Below are positions 18,988 to 27,256 of a stretch of DNA of 64,000 nt, piece after piece. The notes beneath the pieces are model-generated. The model did not search any database and was not told the DNA's origin. It worked only from the letters and a program-made list of their open reading frames with translations. Origin of the DNA: Pseudomonas fluorescens (GTDB taxonomy: Bacteria > Pseudomonadota > Gammaproteobacteria > Pseudomonadales > Pseudomonadaceae). A program made the translations under genes and the position numbers. Positions within the stretch are counted from its first letter, which is position 1; each line of letters begins with the position of its first letter. The stretch lies in contig NZ_OZ024668.1 of NCBI RefSeq assembly GCF_902497775.2, positions 2,875,826-2,939,825 on the forward strand. The letters are read 5' to 3'.

Positions 18988-20430
18988 TCATGATCCAGGC
19001 GCCTGCGAAGGCGTGCCGGACATCACGGCGGTGGCCTGGGTAAAGGCCTTTTGCAAATCGATACCGTGGTCGCTGATGATCAACTCCAGCAGGGCCGGAT
19101 CGTAATAGCTGTCGCGCACCTTGAGGATCGACAACAGGCGCTTGAGCTCGGATTCAAGCTCGACGAAGCGCATCAGCAGCAGGTTGTCGACGATGCTCGA
19201 GAGGTCGGGCGCCGGCGCGTTGATTTCCGAACCGAAAATATCGCGCATCTCCCAGGTTGCCAGGACGCTGACGTCGCGGGCACGCAGTTCGCCGGTCAGG
19301 GCGCGGAAGAACTCGTTCAGCCGCGTCGGATTGTTGGCCAGGCGGGTGAAAGCGCCGAGGCTATCGATTAGTACGCGCTTGATGTCGTGCTGCTCGACCA
19401 GGCGCAACAAGCGCATGCCGACATCATCAAGCACGCCTTCGGTGGTCGGCTGCCAGGCAATATGCAAGGCCCCGGAGCGTTCCATGGCGGCAAAGTCGTA
19501 GCCCAGGGCAGCAGCTTTGAGACGCAGGCGTTGTGGCGTTTCGTAAAAGCCAAAATGCAGGCCGGGCTCTGCGGCTGTCGACGCCCCGAGAAAGCTCACG
19601 CCCAGGGAGGTTTTGCCAATACCCGACGGGCCCATCACCAGGGTTACCGAGGCCGCAGGCAGACCACCGCCAAGCAGGCCGTCGAACACGGGTATGCCGC
19701 TGGGAATGCGCGAGAGTTCACCGCTGCCGTGGCCGGACGGATGGCTGAACAGCGACTCCAGGCGCGGATACACCTGCAGGCCATCTGCAGTGATTTCGCA
19801 TTCGTGAATGCCCGACAACGCCCCGCTGCCACGGGTCTTGCGCAACTGGATGCGGCGGACCGAGCGGCTGCCGAGCAGCTCGTCACCAAGCTCAATGACG
19901 CCGTCGACCATGGTGTGTTCCGGGCTGCCATCCTCCAGCCGCGAGCTGGTCAGAAACAGGACGGTGCAACCGGCGAACGCGGCATGGCCATGCAGTTCGG
20001 CGATGAATTTCTTGGTGTCCAGCGGCGTTTCCGCGCGCGAGCGGGCGTTGAGCAAGCCGTCAACGATCAGCAGGCTGGCCTGGTGGCGGCTGATCTCGCC
20101 GCGCAGCAGTTTCACCACTTCTTCCAGGCCTTCCTGCTCAAGCGTGTCGAAGGCGCTGACGAACTGCAACTGTGCACCGATTTTGCTCGGCTCGAAAAAG
20201 CTCAAGGTGGACAAGTACTGGAACAAACGCTCGTGGGATTCGCTCAACAGCGTCGCAACCAGCACCCTTCCACCCTGGCTCACGTGATTGAAGGCCAGCT
20301 GATTGGCGAGGATGGTCTTGCCCGAACCTGGCCGCCCCTGGACGATGTAGGAGGCGCCGACCACCAGCCCCCCCATGAGCAGGTCATCAAGCCCGGGGAT
20401 GCCGGTGGCGAGACGCTTGAGCTGTTCCAC
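18988..20430 (-). CDS. KaiC-like double-domain RecA-fold ATPase
   Basis: 480-residue protein with two tandem KaiC/RadA-like modules. Walker A motifs are GRPGSGKT (32-39) and GPSGIGKT (267-274), and Walker B-like strands are LLIVDGL and RVLIDSLGAF. A catalytic-type Glu lies at 297 (GFYETPQRL). Cyanobacterial KaiC is the clock ATPase/kinase; kaiA and kaiB are absent here, so a rhythmic role cannot be assumed. I choose the GTG at 20430, four bases after the kinase stop. GGAGG in the last kinase codons serves as its ribosome site. A GTG at 20496 would overlap the kinase. The protein lies between a PAS kinase and a lone receiver, which suggests a signalling module. Confidence 0.9.
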   Translation of the reverse strand: MEQLKRLATGIPGLDDLLMGGLVVGASYIVQGRPGSGKTILANQLAFNHVSQGGRVLVATLLSESHERLFQYLSTLSFFEPSKIGAQLQFVSAFDTLEQEGLEEVVKLLRGEISRHQASLLIVDGLLNARSRAETPLDTKKFIAELHGHAAFAGCTVLFLTSSRLEDGSPEHTMVDGVIELGDELLGSRSVRRIQLRKTRGSGALSGIHECEITADGLQVYPRLESLFSHPSGHGSGELSRIPSGIPVFDGLLGGGLPAASVTLVMGPSGIGKTSLGVSFLGASTAAEPGLHFGFYETPQRLRLKAAALGYDFAAMERSGALHIAWQPTTEGVLDDVGMRLLRLVEQHDIKRVLIDSLGAFTRLANNPTRLNEFFRALTGELRARDVSVLATWEMRDIFGSEINAPAPDLSSIVDNLLLMRFVELESELKRLLSILKVRDSYYDPALLELIISDHGIDLQKAFTQATAVMSGTPSQAPGS

Positions 20431-20434
20431 GATG

Positions 20435-21601
20435 CTATGCACCTCCGCGTTCAGGGTGGGGATCAATGCTGGCGGTGTAGACTGGCAGGTAGACACTCAT
20501 GCAAGTGCCTTTGCCCGGTTCGCTGCTGACGCTGACCGTGCCATTGCTCTGCTTGGCAAAACCGTAGACCTGGCTCAGGCCCAGGCCGGTGCCCTTGCCG
20601 AAACTCTTGGTAGTGAAGAACGGCTCGAAGATACGCGGCAGTATCTTGCTGTCGATGCCGCGGCCGGTGTCGTCGACGCTGATGCACACATAACGCCCGC
20701 TCAGCCCGTCGGGGCGGCCCTCCAGCGTGCAGTTGCGCGCCTGCATGCGGATCAGGCCTTCGCCATCGATGGCATCACGGGCATTGAAGATCAGATTGAG
20801 CAAGACCATCTGCAACTGCCCGGCGTCGACTTCGACCTCCCACAGTTCATCCGCCAGCGCCACCTGCAACTCCACCGAGATGGGTAGGGTCTGGCCGAGA
20901 AGCAGGCGGGTCGACTCGATCAGTTCAGGCACCTTGACCCGGCCGAACTTCAGCGCCTTGTGGCGGGCGAAACTGAGCAGTTGCTGGGTCATCTGGCTAC
21001 CGCGCTCACCGGCATCGAGAATGTGTTCGAGCAGGCGCCGGGTACGTTGCGGGTCACGGCTGTTGAGGGCCAGACGGGCCGAGCCGATGATGATGGTCAG
21101 CAGGTTATTGAAGTCGTGAGCCATGCCCCCGGTCAATTGACCGAGGGCTTCGAGCTTTTGCGCCTGGAACAGTTGCGCACGCATTTCATCGAGTTGCAGC
21201 GCAGCATCACGCCGATCGGTAATGTCCCGGGTAATCTTCGCCAGGCCGACGATCTCGCCATCCGGAGCGCGGATAACATCCAGCGCCACCAGCGCCCAGA
21301 ACTGGGTACCGTCCTTGCGCAGGCGCCAGCCTTCATCCTGGGCACCACCGGTGCTCAAGGCCCGTTCAAGGAGCCAGGCCGGCTTGCCGTCGGTGCAGTC
21401 TTCGGGAGTAAAAAACATCGAGAAATGCTTGCCGATCACTTCCTCGGCACGGTAGCCCTTGATCCGTTGGGCACCTGCATTCCAGGACACCACGTGACCT
21501 TCGAGGTCGAGCATGTAGATGGCGTAATCGACGACGGTTTGCACCAGTTGCTCGAAGCGACTGGCCTGCATGACATGAAGTTCGGAGTCGGATGAGACCA
21601 T
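20435..21601 (-). CDS. PAS-domain histidine kinase
   Basis: Cytosolic kinase of 388 residues without membrane segments. An N-terminal PAS domain ([22 protein letters not shown] to [12 protein letters not shown]) is followed by a short coiled linker, the H-box with H162 ([11 protein letters not shown]), and an ATPase domain. The ATPase has its N-box ([12 protein letters not shown]), G1 (VDDTGRGI) and G2 (GKGTGLGLS). The AHDFNNLL box is typical of stand-alone PAS kinases. It leads the operon with the KaiC-like ATPase and a receiver. The sensed signal is unknown; a soluble PAS suggests an internal cue such as redox, light or a small molecule. Confidence 0.93.
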   Translation of the reverse strand: MVSSDSELHVMQASRFEQLVQTVVDYAIYMLDLEGHVVSWNAGAQRIKGYRAEEVIGKHFSMFFTPEDCTDGKPAWLLERALSTGGAQDEGWRLRKDGTQFWALVALDVIRAPDGEIVGLAKITRDITDRRDAALQLDEMRAQLFQAQKLEALGQLTGGMAHDFNNLLTIIIGSARLALNSRDPQRTRRLLEHILDAGERGSQMTQQLLSFARHKALKFGRVKVPELIESTRLLLGQTLPISVELQVALADELWEVEVDAGQLQMVLLNLIFNARDAIDGEGLIRMQARNCTLEGRPDGLSGRYVCISVDDTGRGIDSKILPRIFEPFFTTKSFGKGTGLGLSQVYGFAKQSNGTVSVSSEPGKGTCMSVYLPVYTASIDPHPERGGA

Positions 21602-21852
21602 GGCTGCCCCACGAAGCCGCAGATGGCTTGTCTGGATATGACAGCATACGCTGGAAGCGATTCCCTGCGCTGGTCTAAAACTTAGTCGGATTCTGCGTGA
21701 ACTGCCAACTGACAGCGCGCCCGGCGGGAACGGTTTTCAGCCGATTTTTGGATCCAGAATTAAACAAGCAGTGGCCCAATGACAGCAGGGAATCAATTGC
21801 TCTATAGTCGCCCCGCACTCCAGACCTGCCACCTACCTCGAGGGAACGACGC

Positions 21853-22065
21853 GTGGCCGCAGACCGACGAATGAAAACCATACACGACGACCTGCAGACG
21901 GCCGCTGCCGACCTTGAGCGGGTCTCGCTCGACCTGCGCGGGCACGTATTGTACCTGCAGCACTCCATCCACCAGGCCGACGCCGCCGCCGTGCTGGGCA
22001 GGATTGCCGGCCTGAAAACCTCGGTGGATGACTTGCGTGGCGTTGCCGGTACCATCAGCTACTGA
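21853..22065 (+). CDS. Small helical hypothetical protein (70 aa)
   Basis: Starts at a GTG with GAGGGA eight bases upstream; an in-frame ATG at 21871 is the alternative. The protein is almost wholly helical, with heptad-like spacing (TAAADLERVSLDLRGHVLYL then HQADAAAVLGRIAGLKTSV), so it probably forms a coiled coil. No family is recognised. Its last seven bases overlap the convergent AraC-family gene. Confidence 0.55.
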   Translation: MAADRRMKTIHDDLQTAAADLERVSLDLRGHVLYLQHSIHQADAAAVLGRIAGLKTSVDDLRGVAGTISY

Positions 22066-22868
22066 TCGCGCAGGCTGCGTGGTGTCTGCCCCAGGGTCCG
22101 GCGGAACATGCTGGAAAACGCCGCCGGGCTGTCGTAGCCCAGGTCCAGGGCAATACGGGTGATCGCCTCGCCCTGGGCCAGCCTGGCCAGGGCCAGCACC
22201 ACGCAGGTACGCTGGCGCCACTGACTGAAGCTCATCCCGGTTTCGGCGCGAAACCAGCGCCCGAAGGTGCGAAGGCTGACGTGCAGCTCGGCGGCCCAGT
22301 GCGCAGGCGACTGGTGCACGTCAGGCCTGAGCAGGAAGGCCTGGCAGCGCTGGAGCAGCGCCTGATCCTGCGGCAGCGGAATGTGAAACGGCAAGCTTGC
22401 CGCGGCACGCAGCTCATGCAGCAGCAGATTGACCAAGGCTGCGTCCCTGCCGTGCAGGTCGTACTCCAGGTCCATCTCCACCGCCGCCAGCAGCAACTGG
22501 CGCATCAGTGCTGAAACCTCCAGCACCTGGCACTCGCCCGTCAGCAGCAGCGCATCGGCTTCGATGTAGAGGCTGCGCGTGCTGACGCCAAGCATCAGCA
22601 CCTCATGCTCCACCCCCGGGGCAATCCATACCGCCCGCTGCGGCGGCACGACCCAGTCGCCGGCAGGTGTACGCACCTGCATCACCCCGGTAGCGCCGTA
22701 GAGCAATTGCGCGCGGCGATGGCTGTGGCGCGCCAGCAGGTAACCGTCGGGATAGTCAGTGCCAATGGCGACCACGGCGCGAGGCGTGGCATCGAGCAGG
22801 TTGATCGAGACGTTGTACATGGGCAGGTCCGTGGCCGATTCACGATCATTATTGACCGATTTGCTCAT
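22059..22868 (-). CDS. AraC-family transcriptional regulator with cupin sensor domain
   Basis: About 269 residues. The N-terminal cupin-like sensor (LLARHSHRRAQLLYGATGVM, then WIAPGVEHEV) is followed by a C-terminal double helix-turn-helix ending in ITRIALDLGYDSPAAFSSMFRRTLGQTPRSLR. It is divergent from the TauE-type exporter, so it probably controls that gene and itself. The start is uncertain: ATG at 22868 is used, while ATG 22883 and GTG 22910 are in frame and would shorten the intergenic space. Confidence 0.88.
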   Translation of the reverse strand: MSKSVNNDRESATDLPMYNVSINLLDATPRAVVAIGTDYPDGYLLARHSHRRAQLLYGATGVMQVRTPAGDWVVPPQRAVWIAPGVEHEVLMLGVSTRSLYIEADALLLTGECQVLEVSALMRQLLLAAVEMDLEYDLHGRDAALVNLLLHELRAAASLPFHIPLPQDQALLQRCQAFLLRPDVHQSPAHWAAELHVSLRTFGRWFRAETGMSFSQWRQRTCVVLALARLAQGEAITRIALDLGYDSPAAFSSMFRRTLGQTPRSLRDQ

Positions 22869-22927
22869 GCAGGCCAAAAGCATGCTGGATAACCTGTCGC
22901 CCCTGATCACCCAACGGACGACTTTCC

Positions 22928-23722
22928 ATGCTCTTTGTGCTCCTGACCCTGTTCGGTTGCCTGAGCGGCATCACCAGCGTGCTGTTCGGCTTCGGCGGTG
23001 GCTTCGTCGTCGTGCCGTTGCTGTATCACCTGCTGCGCCTGCAACCGGCCACCGCCGATTCGGCCATGCAGATCGCCGTGGCCACCTCCACCTGCGTGAT
23101 GATCGTCAGCGCAGCACTGGCCACCTTCAAGCACCAAAGCGCCGGCAACCTCAAGCGCGAATACCTGTGGCCGCTGGCAGCGTACATCGCTGTAGGCGCG
23201 GTGATCGGTGCCAGCCTGGTGGGCGCCCTGGCCAGTGACTGGCTGCGCTGGGCCTTTATCCTCTACCTGGGGTTTACCCTGCTCGACTGCCTGTTGCGCG
23301 AAGGCTTTCTGCAGCACGGCGGCCAAGCCTCAGCTCGCCCGCTCGGGCACTTGAAGAGTGCGGGGTCCGGCGTGCTGATCGGCACCGTCGCCAGTGTCCT
23401 GGGTGTGGGTGGTAGCGTCATGAGTGTGCCGCTACTGCGCCGCAGCGGCCTGGGCATGACCCAGGCCACGGCGATGGCCAGCCCATTGAGCTTGCCGGTG
23501 GCACTGGCGGCGACGGCGACCTATGTAATCAGCGCCGGTAGCGATTTCGGTGCGGGGTTTGTCGGTTATGTCGACCTGTCGGCGTTTGCCCTGCTAGCCC
23601 TGGGGGCCTGGTTCGGTACCCGGCTGGCGGCGCGCTGGATCGGCAGGATCGATGACCGCAAGCACGCGCAGGTCTATCTCGGGCTACTCGCCCTGGTCCT
23701 GCTGAGCATGCTCTGGAGTTAG
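22928..23722 (+). CDS. TauE/SafE-family sulfite/anion exporter
   Basis: Inner-membrane protein of 264 residues with about eight hydrophobic segments and the two-fold repeat of the family. The first half begins LFGCLSGITSVLFGFGGGFVVVPLL; the second has GVLIGTVASVLGVGGSVMSVPLL, each with the glycine-rich GxGGG/GVGGS loop. Members export sulfite, sulfoacetate or related organosulfur anions. The divergent AraC regulator suggests substrate-dependent induction. Confidence 0.88.
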   Translation: MLFVLLTLFGCLSGITSVLFGFGGGFVVVPLLYHLLRLQPATADSAMQIAVATSTCVMIVSAALATFKHQSAGNLKREYLWPLAAYIAVGAVIGASLVGALASDWLRWAFILYLGFTLLDCLLREGFLQHGGQASARPLGHLKSAGSGVLIGTVASVLGVGGSVMSVPLLRRSGLGMTQATAMASPLSLPVALAATATYVISAGSDFGAGFVGYVDLSAFALLALGAWFGTRLAARWIGRIDDRKHAQVYLGLLALVLLSMLWS

Positions 23723-23825
23723 CCACAGGCGCCGCCCAGAGCCCTGCGCGCGGTTGACTCGAATATAACGATGGGTTATAAAGCTCGCTTGATTGAGGGA
23801 ACAAATGAATTTTCCTCAAGCCAGT

Positions 23826-23910
23826 GCGAGTGTGGTGGAATTGGTATACACAGCAGACTTAAAATCTGCCGGCGTGAGCCTTGCGGGTTCGAGTCCCGCC
23901 ACTCGCACCA
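23826..23910 (+). tRNA. tRNA-Leu (anticodon TAA)
   Basis: 85-base tRNA with encoded CCA. The acceptor stem is GCGAGTG/CACTCGC. The anticodon stem GCAGA/TCTGC encloses the loop CTTAAAA, giving anticodon TAA for UUA codons. A long variable arm (class II) and the T-loop GGTTCGAGTCC are present. A rho-independent terminator follows directly. Confidence 0.97.
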
Positions 23911-23917
23911 TCTTCTG

Positions 23918-23943
23918 AAAAGGCGCCTTGATGGCGCCTTTTT
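23918..23943 (+). terminator. Rho-independent terminator of tRNA-Leu
   Basis: Stem AAAAGGCGCC (23918-23927) with GGCGCCTTTT (23933-23942), loop TTGAT, then a run of five T, eight bases after the CCA end. Confidence 0.9.
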
Positions 23944-24055
23944 GCTGCCTGGCGTTTGCCCAGCGCTGCTCTTATGCCCTTTTTGTACGGGACCGGCCGC
24001 AAACCCTTCCGGCAACTGCTAAGGTAAAATTGCCCAACAACAAAGGAAGGCCACC

Positions 24056-24469
24056 ATGCGCTATACCCTGTTCGACAACCAGCGCGACGTTATCATCCTG
24101 CTAGCGCGGATTCTGCTGATGATCCTGTTCGTGATGTCCGGCTGGAGCAAGCTCACCGGCTTCGAGGGTACCGTCAGCTACCTGGCCTCCCTCGGTGCGC
24201 CCGCGCCGACGGTGGCAGCTGCGGTGGCGGTGATCATGGAGTTCTTCGTCGCCATCATCCTTATCCTCGGCTTCTACACCCGCCCGCTGGCCTTCCTCTT
24301 TGCCCTGTTCGTGATCGGTACCGCGCTTATCGGCCACCCGTTCTGGAACATGGTTGAGCCGGCCAAGGCAGCCAACACCGTACAGTTCTTCAAGAACATG
24401 AGCATCGTCGGCGGCTTGCTGTTGCTGTCGGTCACCGGTGCCGGACGCTTCTCGGTGGATGGTCGCTAG
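24056..24469 (+). CDS. DoxX-family membrane protein
   Basis: 137-residue inner-membrane protein with four hydrophobic helices. It carries the DoxX signature region LARILLMILFVMSGWSKLTGF and GFYTRPLAFLFALFVIGTALIGHPFW. DoxX/YphA proteins are linked to redox and detoxification functions, but the biochemical role here is unknown. A good Shine-Dalgarno (AAGGAAGG) precedes the ATG. It stands alone. Confidence 0.9.
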   Translation: MRYTLFDNQRDVIILLARILLMILFVMSGWSKLTGFEGTVSYLASLGAPAPTVAAAVAVIMEFFVAIILILGFYTRPLAFLFALFVIGTALIGHPFWNMVEPAKAANTVQFFKNMSIVGGLLLLSVTGAGRFSVDGR

Positions 24470-24508
24470 CCACCATCGGCCTCATGGCGTCAGCAGCACT
24501 GCTGGCGC

Positions 24509-24709
24509 CTAGAGGTCGTCGAGGGTGTCTACACCTTCATCCCAGAACGCATCATCACCTGCACCCTCGCGGGTATCTTCCTCATCGTCATCCTGCGGAT
24601 CGAACAGCGGGTTGACCTCGTCCTGCCCCTCGTAATCGTCCTCGGCAAACTCGTGGTCAAGCAAGTGATCATGTTCGGGTTCGTGAATATCCAGATCGTC
24701 GTCGTTCAT
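24509..24709 (-). CDS. Hyperacidic small protein (66 aa)
   Basis: About half of the residues are Asp or Glu, with His in the first third (DIHEPEHDHLLDHEF) and runs such as DPQDDDEED. It is predicted to be disordered and to bind cations or basic partners. No signal peptide, no clear Shine-Dalgarno and no recognised family. Uniform acidity over the full length suggests real coding, but this could be over-called. Confidence 0.5.
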   Translation of the reverse strand: MNDDDLDIHEPEHDHLLDHEFAEDDYEGQDEVNPLFDPQDDDEEDTREGAGDDAFWDEGVDTLDDL

Positions 24710-24778
24710 TGCAGGGTCTGCCTTGCCGGTGTGAGGGCGCCTGTATAAGCGCCCTCTGCCCTGCCGTCAACCGTGGTT

Positions 24779-25228
24779 TCAATCGAGTACGTGGGTCAGC
24801 ACTTCGTAGATGATACCGGTGGCGATCGCGACGAGAATCAGGTCGGTCCCGGCCTGGCGCCATTCGTAGCCATCGTAGTGCGGCAGCCTGCCGATCAGGC
24901 GGTCATCGAGCTTTTTCGCGATGCCCGGTGGCAGAGGCTTGCCGCGTGCCAGGTTCTTGCGCACACCCGGGGGCAGGTCGGCGCCGCGGCTCCAGTAATC
25001 GGGGTAGCCATGCAGTACGTTGATGATATTGGTGCGGTCGATGGACGGGCCATGATTCCATTGTTCAGCGCCCTTGCCGCCTTTCTGGCTGGCGCCCTGC
25101 CCGCCCTGTTTACCCTGGCCATGCCCAGGATTACCTTTGCCATTGCCCGGATCGGCAACAGCGCCCAGCGAACCGAATGCCAGGCCCAGTGAAGTAACAG
25201 CGACAACCAGCAAGCGTGATCTGAACAT
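24779..25228 (-). CDS. CigR/RcnB-like exported protein
   Basis: 149-residue secreted or periplasmic protein. The signal peptide (MFRSRLLVVAVTSLGLAFGS...VADP) is followed by a Gly/Gln/Lys-rich low-complexity segment. The conserved tail has two LPPG repeats (GADLPPGVRKNLARGKPLPPGIAKKL) and the GYEW..AGTDLILVA ending seen in CigR and RcnB-type proteins. Salmonella CigR is an antivirulence regulator; here the role is unknown. The start MFRSRLL is preferred over an ATG ten codons earlier. Confidence 0.75.
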   Translation of the reverse strand: MFRSRLLVVAVTSLGLAFGSLGAVADPGNGKGNPGHGQGKQGGQGASQKGGKGAEQWNHGPSIDRTNIINVLHGYPDYWSRGADLPPGVRKNLARGKPLPPGIAKKLDDRLIGRLPHYDGYEWRQAGTDLILVAIATGIIYEVLTHVLD

Positions 25229-25337
25229 GATGATGTGCTCGAGAATGGGACATCCCACAGCAGCTTAGACGTTGTGCAGGCACAAGGTTCCATGCCAGGG
25301 TAATGCTCTCAGGGAGCGGGCAAGCCAAGGAGCGACA

Positions 25338-25580
25338 GTGAAATACCTGCTGATAGTCATCGCCAGCTATGGCGCCACATTCTTTGTCGTCGGCTCGGTC
25401 ATCGAGGCTCGGCTGCAGGACCTGGCCGAGGACCTGCGCTACCGCGAACAAGCACCGACCAAGGCCCAGTACCTGCGCAAGGTCAGGCCCAGCGTGCAGC
25501 GCTCCAAGTTCGAGGCCGGCGCCTGGCTGGGTACCCTGTTGGCACTGGGCGCATCATTGTTGGTCTGGCTGCTGAGCTGA
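25338..25580 (+). CDS. Small membrane protein (80 aa)
   Basis: GTG start with AAGGAG five bases upstream. Two membrane segments, at the N-terminus (YLLIVIASYGATFFVVGSVI) and the C-terminus (LGTLLALGASLLVWLLS), enclose a charged helical loop of ~35 residues. A hairpin topology is likely. No family recognised. Confidence 0.7.
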   Translation: MKYLLIVIASYGATFFVVGSVIEARLQDLAEDLRYREQAPTKAQYLRKVRPSVQRSKFEAGAWLGTLLALGASLLVWLLS

Positions 25581-25642
25581 GCGGCCTGCCTGCGCGCTAG
25601 CGTCTATCCTCCACCGGTAGGCACCTCGCGGAGCAGCGCGCC

Positions 25643-26308
25643 ATGTGCGGCAGGCTATCCCAGTACCGTGGCATTCACGACTTCGTCGACGCCCTGAGCA
25701 TGCCCGGCGCCCTGCTCAACCATGTCGGCGATCAACCGCTTGCGCACTACAACGTCGCGCCGACCACTCGCGTGGCGCTACTGCATATCGAGGCAGGCAG
25801 CCTGCAGGCTGACCTGCTGCCCTGGGGCTGGCGCCCGCACTGGGCCACGGATCGCGCAGCACCGATCAATGCGCGGATAGAAAAGGTCGCCCACGGCGCG
25901 TTCTTTCGCGCCATCTGGCCGCAGCGGGCCATCGTGCCGATCGACAACTGGTTTGAATGGGTCGATGAAGGCGGCCGAAAAAAACAGCCCTACCTGATTC
26001 GCCGCAGCGATGGCCGCCCTGCCCTGTGCGCGGCCATCGGCCAGTTCAGTGGCGAGCACGCGGGGTTCGTGATGCTTACGGCAGACAGTGAAGGCGGCCT
26101 GCTCGACGTGCATGACCGCCGCCCGATCGTACTGGCACCGGCTGTCGCCCGGCAATGGCTGGACCCGACCACCGTTGGCGAGCACGCCGAGCAGATGGCC
26201 TTGAACCTGGGCGAGCCGGCCGCGCAATTCGAGTGGTACCCGGTCAGCGCTGCAGTCGGCAATGTGCGCAATCAGGGCGTCGAGTTGATCGCCCGCACCC
26301 CGGTATAA
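25643..26308 (+). CDS. SRAP (YedK/HMCES-type) abasic-site processing protein
   Basis: 221-residue DNA-repair protein that crosslinks covalently to abasic sites in single-stranded DNA through Cys2 (MCGRLSQY) once the initiator Met is removed. Other family marks are YNVAPTTRVALL, LLPWGWRPHWA, INARIEKVAHGAFF and RAIVPIDNWFEWV, with the catalytic Glu in the FEW motif. The usual His near the C-terminal half is less clear: the segment reads LDVHDRRPIVL, equivalent to IHxRMPVIL. The last 37 bases overlap the convergent gene at 26272. Confidence 0.93.
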   Translation: MCGRLSQYRGIHDFVDALSMPGALLNHVGDQPLAHYNVAPTTRVALLHIEAGSLQADLLPWGWRPHWATDRAAPINARIEKVAHGAFFRAIWPQRAIVPIDNWFEWVDEGGRKKQPYLIRRSDGRPALCAAIGQFSGEHAGFVMLTADSEGGLLDVHDRRPIVLAPAVARQWLDPTTVGEHAEQMALNLGEPAAQFEWYPVSAAVGNVRNQGVELIARTPV

Positions 26309-26604
26309 GCATTGCGCGAAGGTAATTCGTGGAGTTCGATGACTTCAGCGGCAATCGCCCGGCAGCGTTTTACGCCCCAGACCATGGCCCGCGTCACCGT
26401 GACTTCATCGAGTTGATCGTGATACTCCTCGACGACAGGTAAGCCGGCACTGGTATAAACCCCGAGAAACAACTGAGTACATCCACTGCGCGAGAGCCGC
26501 GCCTTGACATCAAGTGTGATTCCAGACTCCAGCGATTCTTCATGCTCCTGGCTGTGCAGTTGGCAGTCTGCCCAAGCCCAATAGTGCGCGCCTCTGTACC
26601 TCAT
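26272..26604 (-). CDS. Hypothetical protein (110 aa)
   Basis: AAGGA lies eight bases before the ATG. The N-terminus is aromatic (MRYRGAHYWAWADCQLHSQE), and the middle has alternating beta-like segments (LFLGVYTSAGLPVVEEYHD). No signal peptide or membrane segment. Not recognised; the pattern is of a small soluble domain. It overlaps the end of the SRAP gene tail to tail. Confidence 0.68.
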   Translation of the reverse strand: MRYRGAHYWAWADCQLHSQEHEESLESGITLDVKARLSRSGCTQLFLGVYTSAGLPVVEEYHDQLDEVTVTRAMVWGVKRCRAIAAEVIELHELPSRNAYTGVRAINSTP

Positions 26605-26731
26605 TATTATTTTCCTTGGTGAGTCGGCAGCACACGAAAGATATATAAAAAAAGTATGAAACAGAAGAACTCAATCGGCCACTGAACAAGGTGTGATAGA
26701 GCCAGTCGCTATAAAGCCTGCGGCCCCGGTT

Positions 26732-27019
26732 TCACATCATCGACACATACCAGCCAATAAAGGCGACAAGCCCTATTGCCTGCAAAATCAATAGCGTACC
26801 GGCCCCTGCCGGCTTGCCGGCGAGCAACCAGTAAGTACCGACCAGTGGCAGGCATACACCGTTGGTGACGCCCAGGGTAAATATTGCGAGCGCGCCGCCA
26901 AGGCTCGGGAACGGCCCGCCTGGACTTAACAGGATAAACACGAAAATACCGCCGCCTATTGCCGCGACAATAATCGCAGCCACGGCAAACAAACGTTGCG
27001 CCAGAGAAGAGTCGTCCAA
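26732..27019 (-). CDS. Small integral membrane protein (95 aa)
   Basis: Starts at a TTG with AGGA six bases upstream. Three hydrophobic helices are visible (FAVAAIIVAAIGGGIFVFILL, LAIFTLGVTNGVCLPLVGTYWLLA and ILQAIGLVAFIGWYVSMM). A different reading frame over the same bases is rejected because it lacks such structure. Function unknown. Confidence 0.68.
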   Translation of the reverse strand: MDDSSLAQRLFAVAAIIVAAIGGGIFVFILLSPGGPFPSLGGALAIFTLGVTNGVCLPLVGTYWLLAGKPAGAGTLLILQAIGLVAFIGWYVSMM

Positions 27020-27256
27020 GATCAGTCCTTTGCTTTGTGGAGGCAGGCATCTTACCCTTGGGCTGCACTTTTAGCACGCCACCGTGCTGCCCGACCTGAA
27101 GTGACCGCCCCGAGGACGCCCGAGTTTTCCGGGCGGGTAAACGTGCTCAAGGAGCGGCGGGAGCATCACATCGAGAAAGAAGAAAGAGATGTCCCCCCAG
27201 ACCAAGAAGCTGCTCGGCAAGGCAACCCTTGAGGCTCCCGTTCAAGCGAAGATTGG

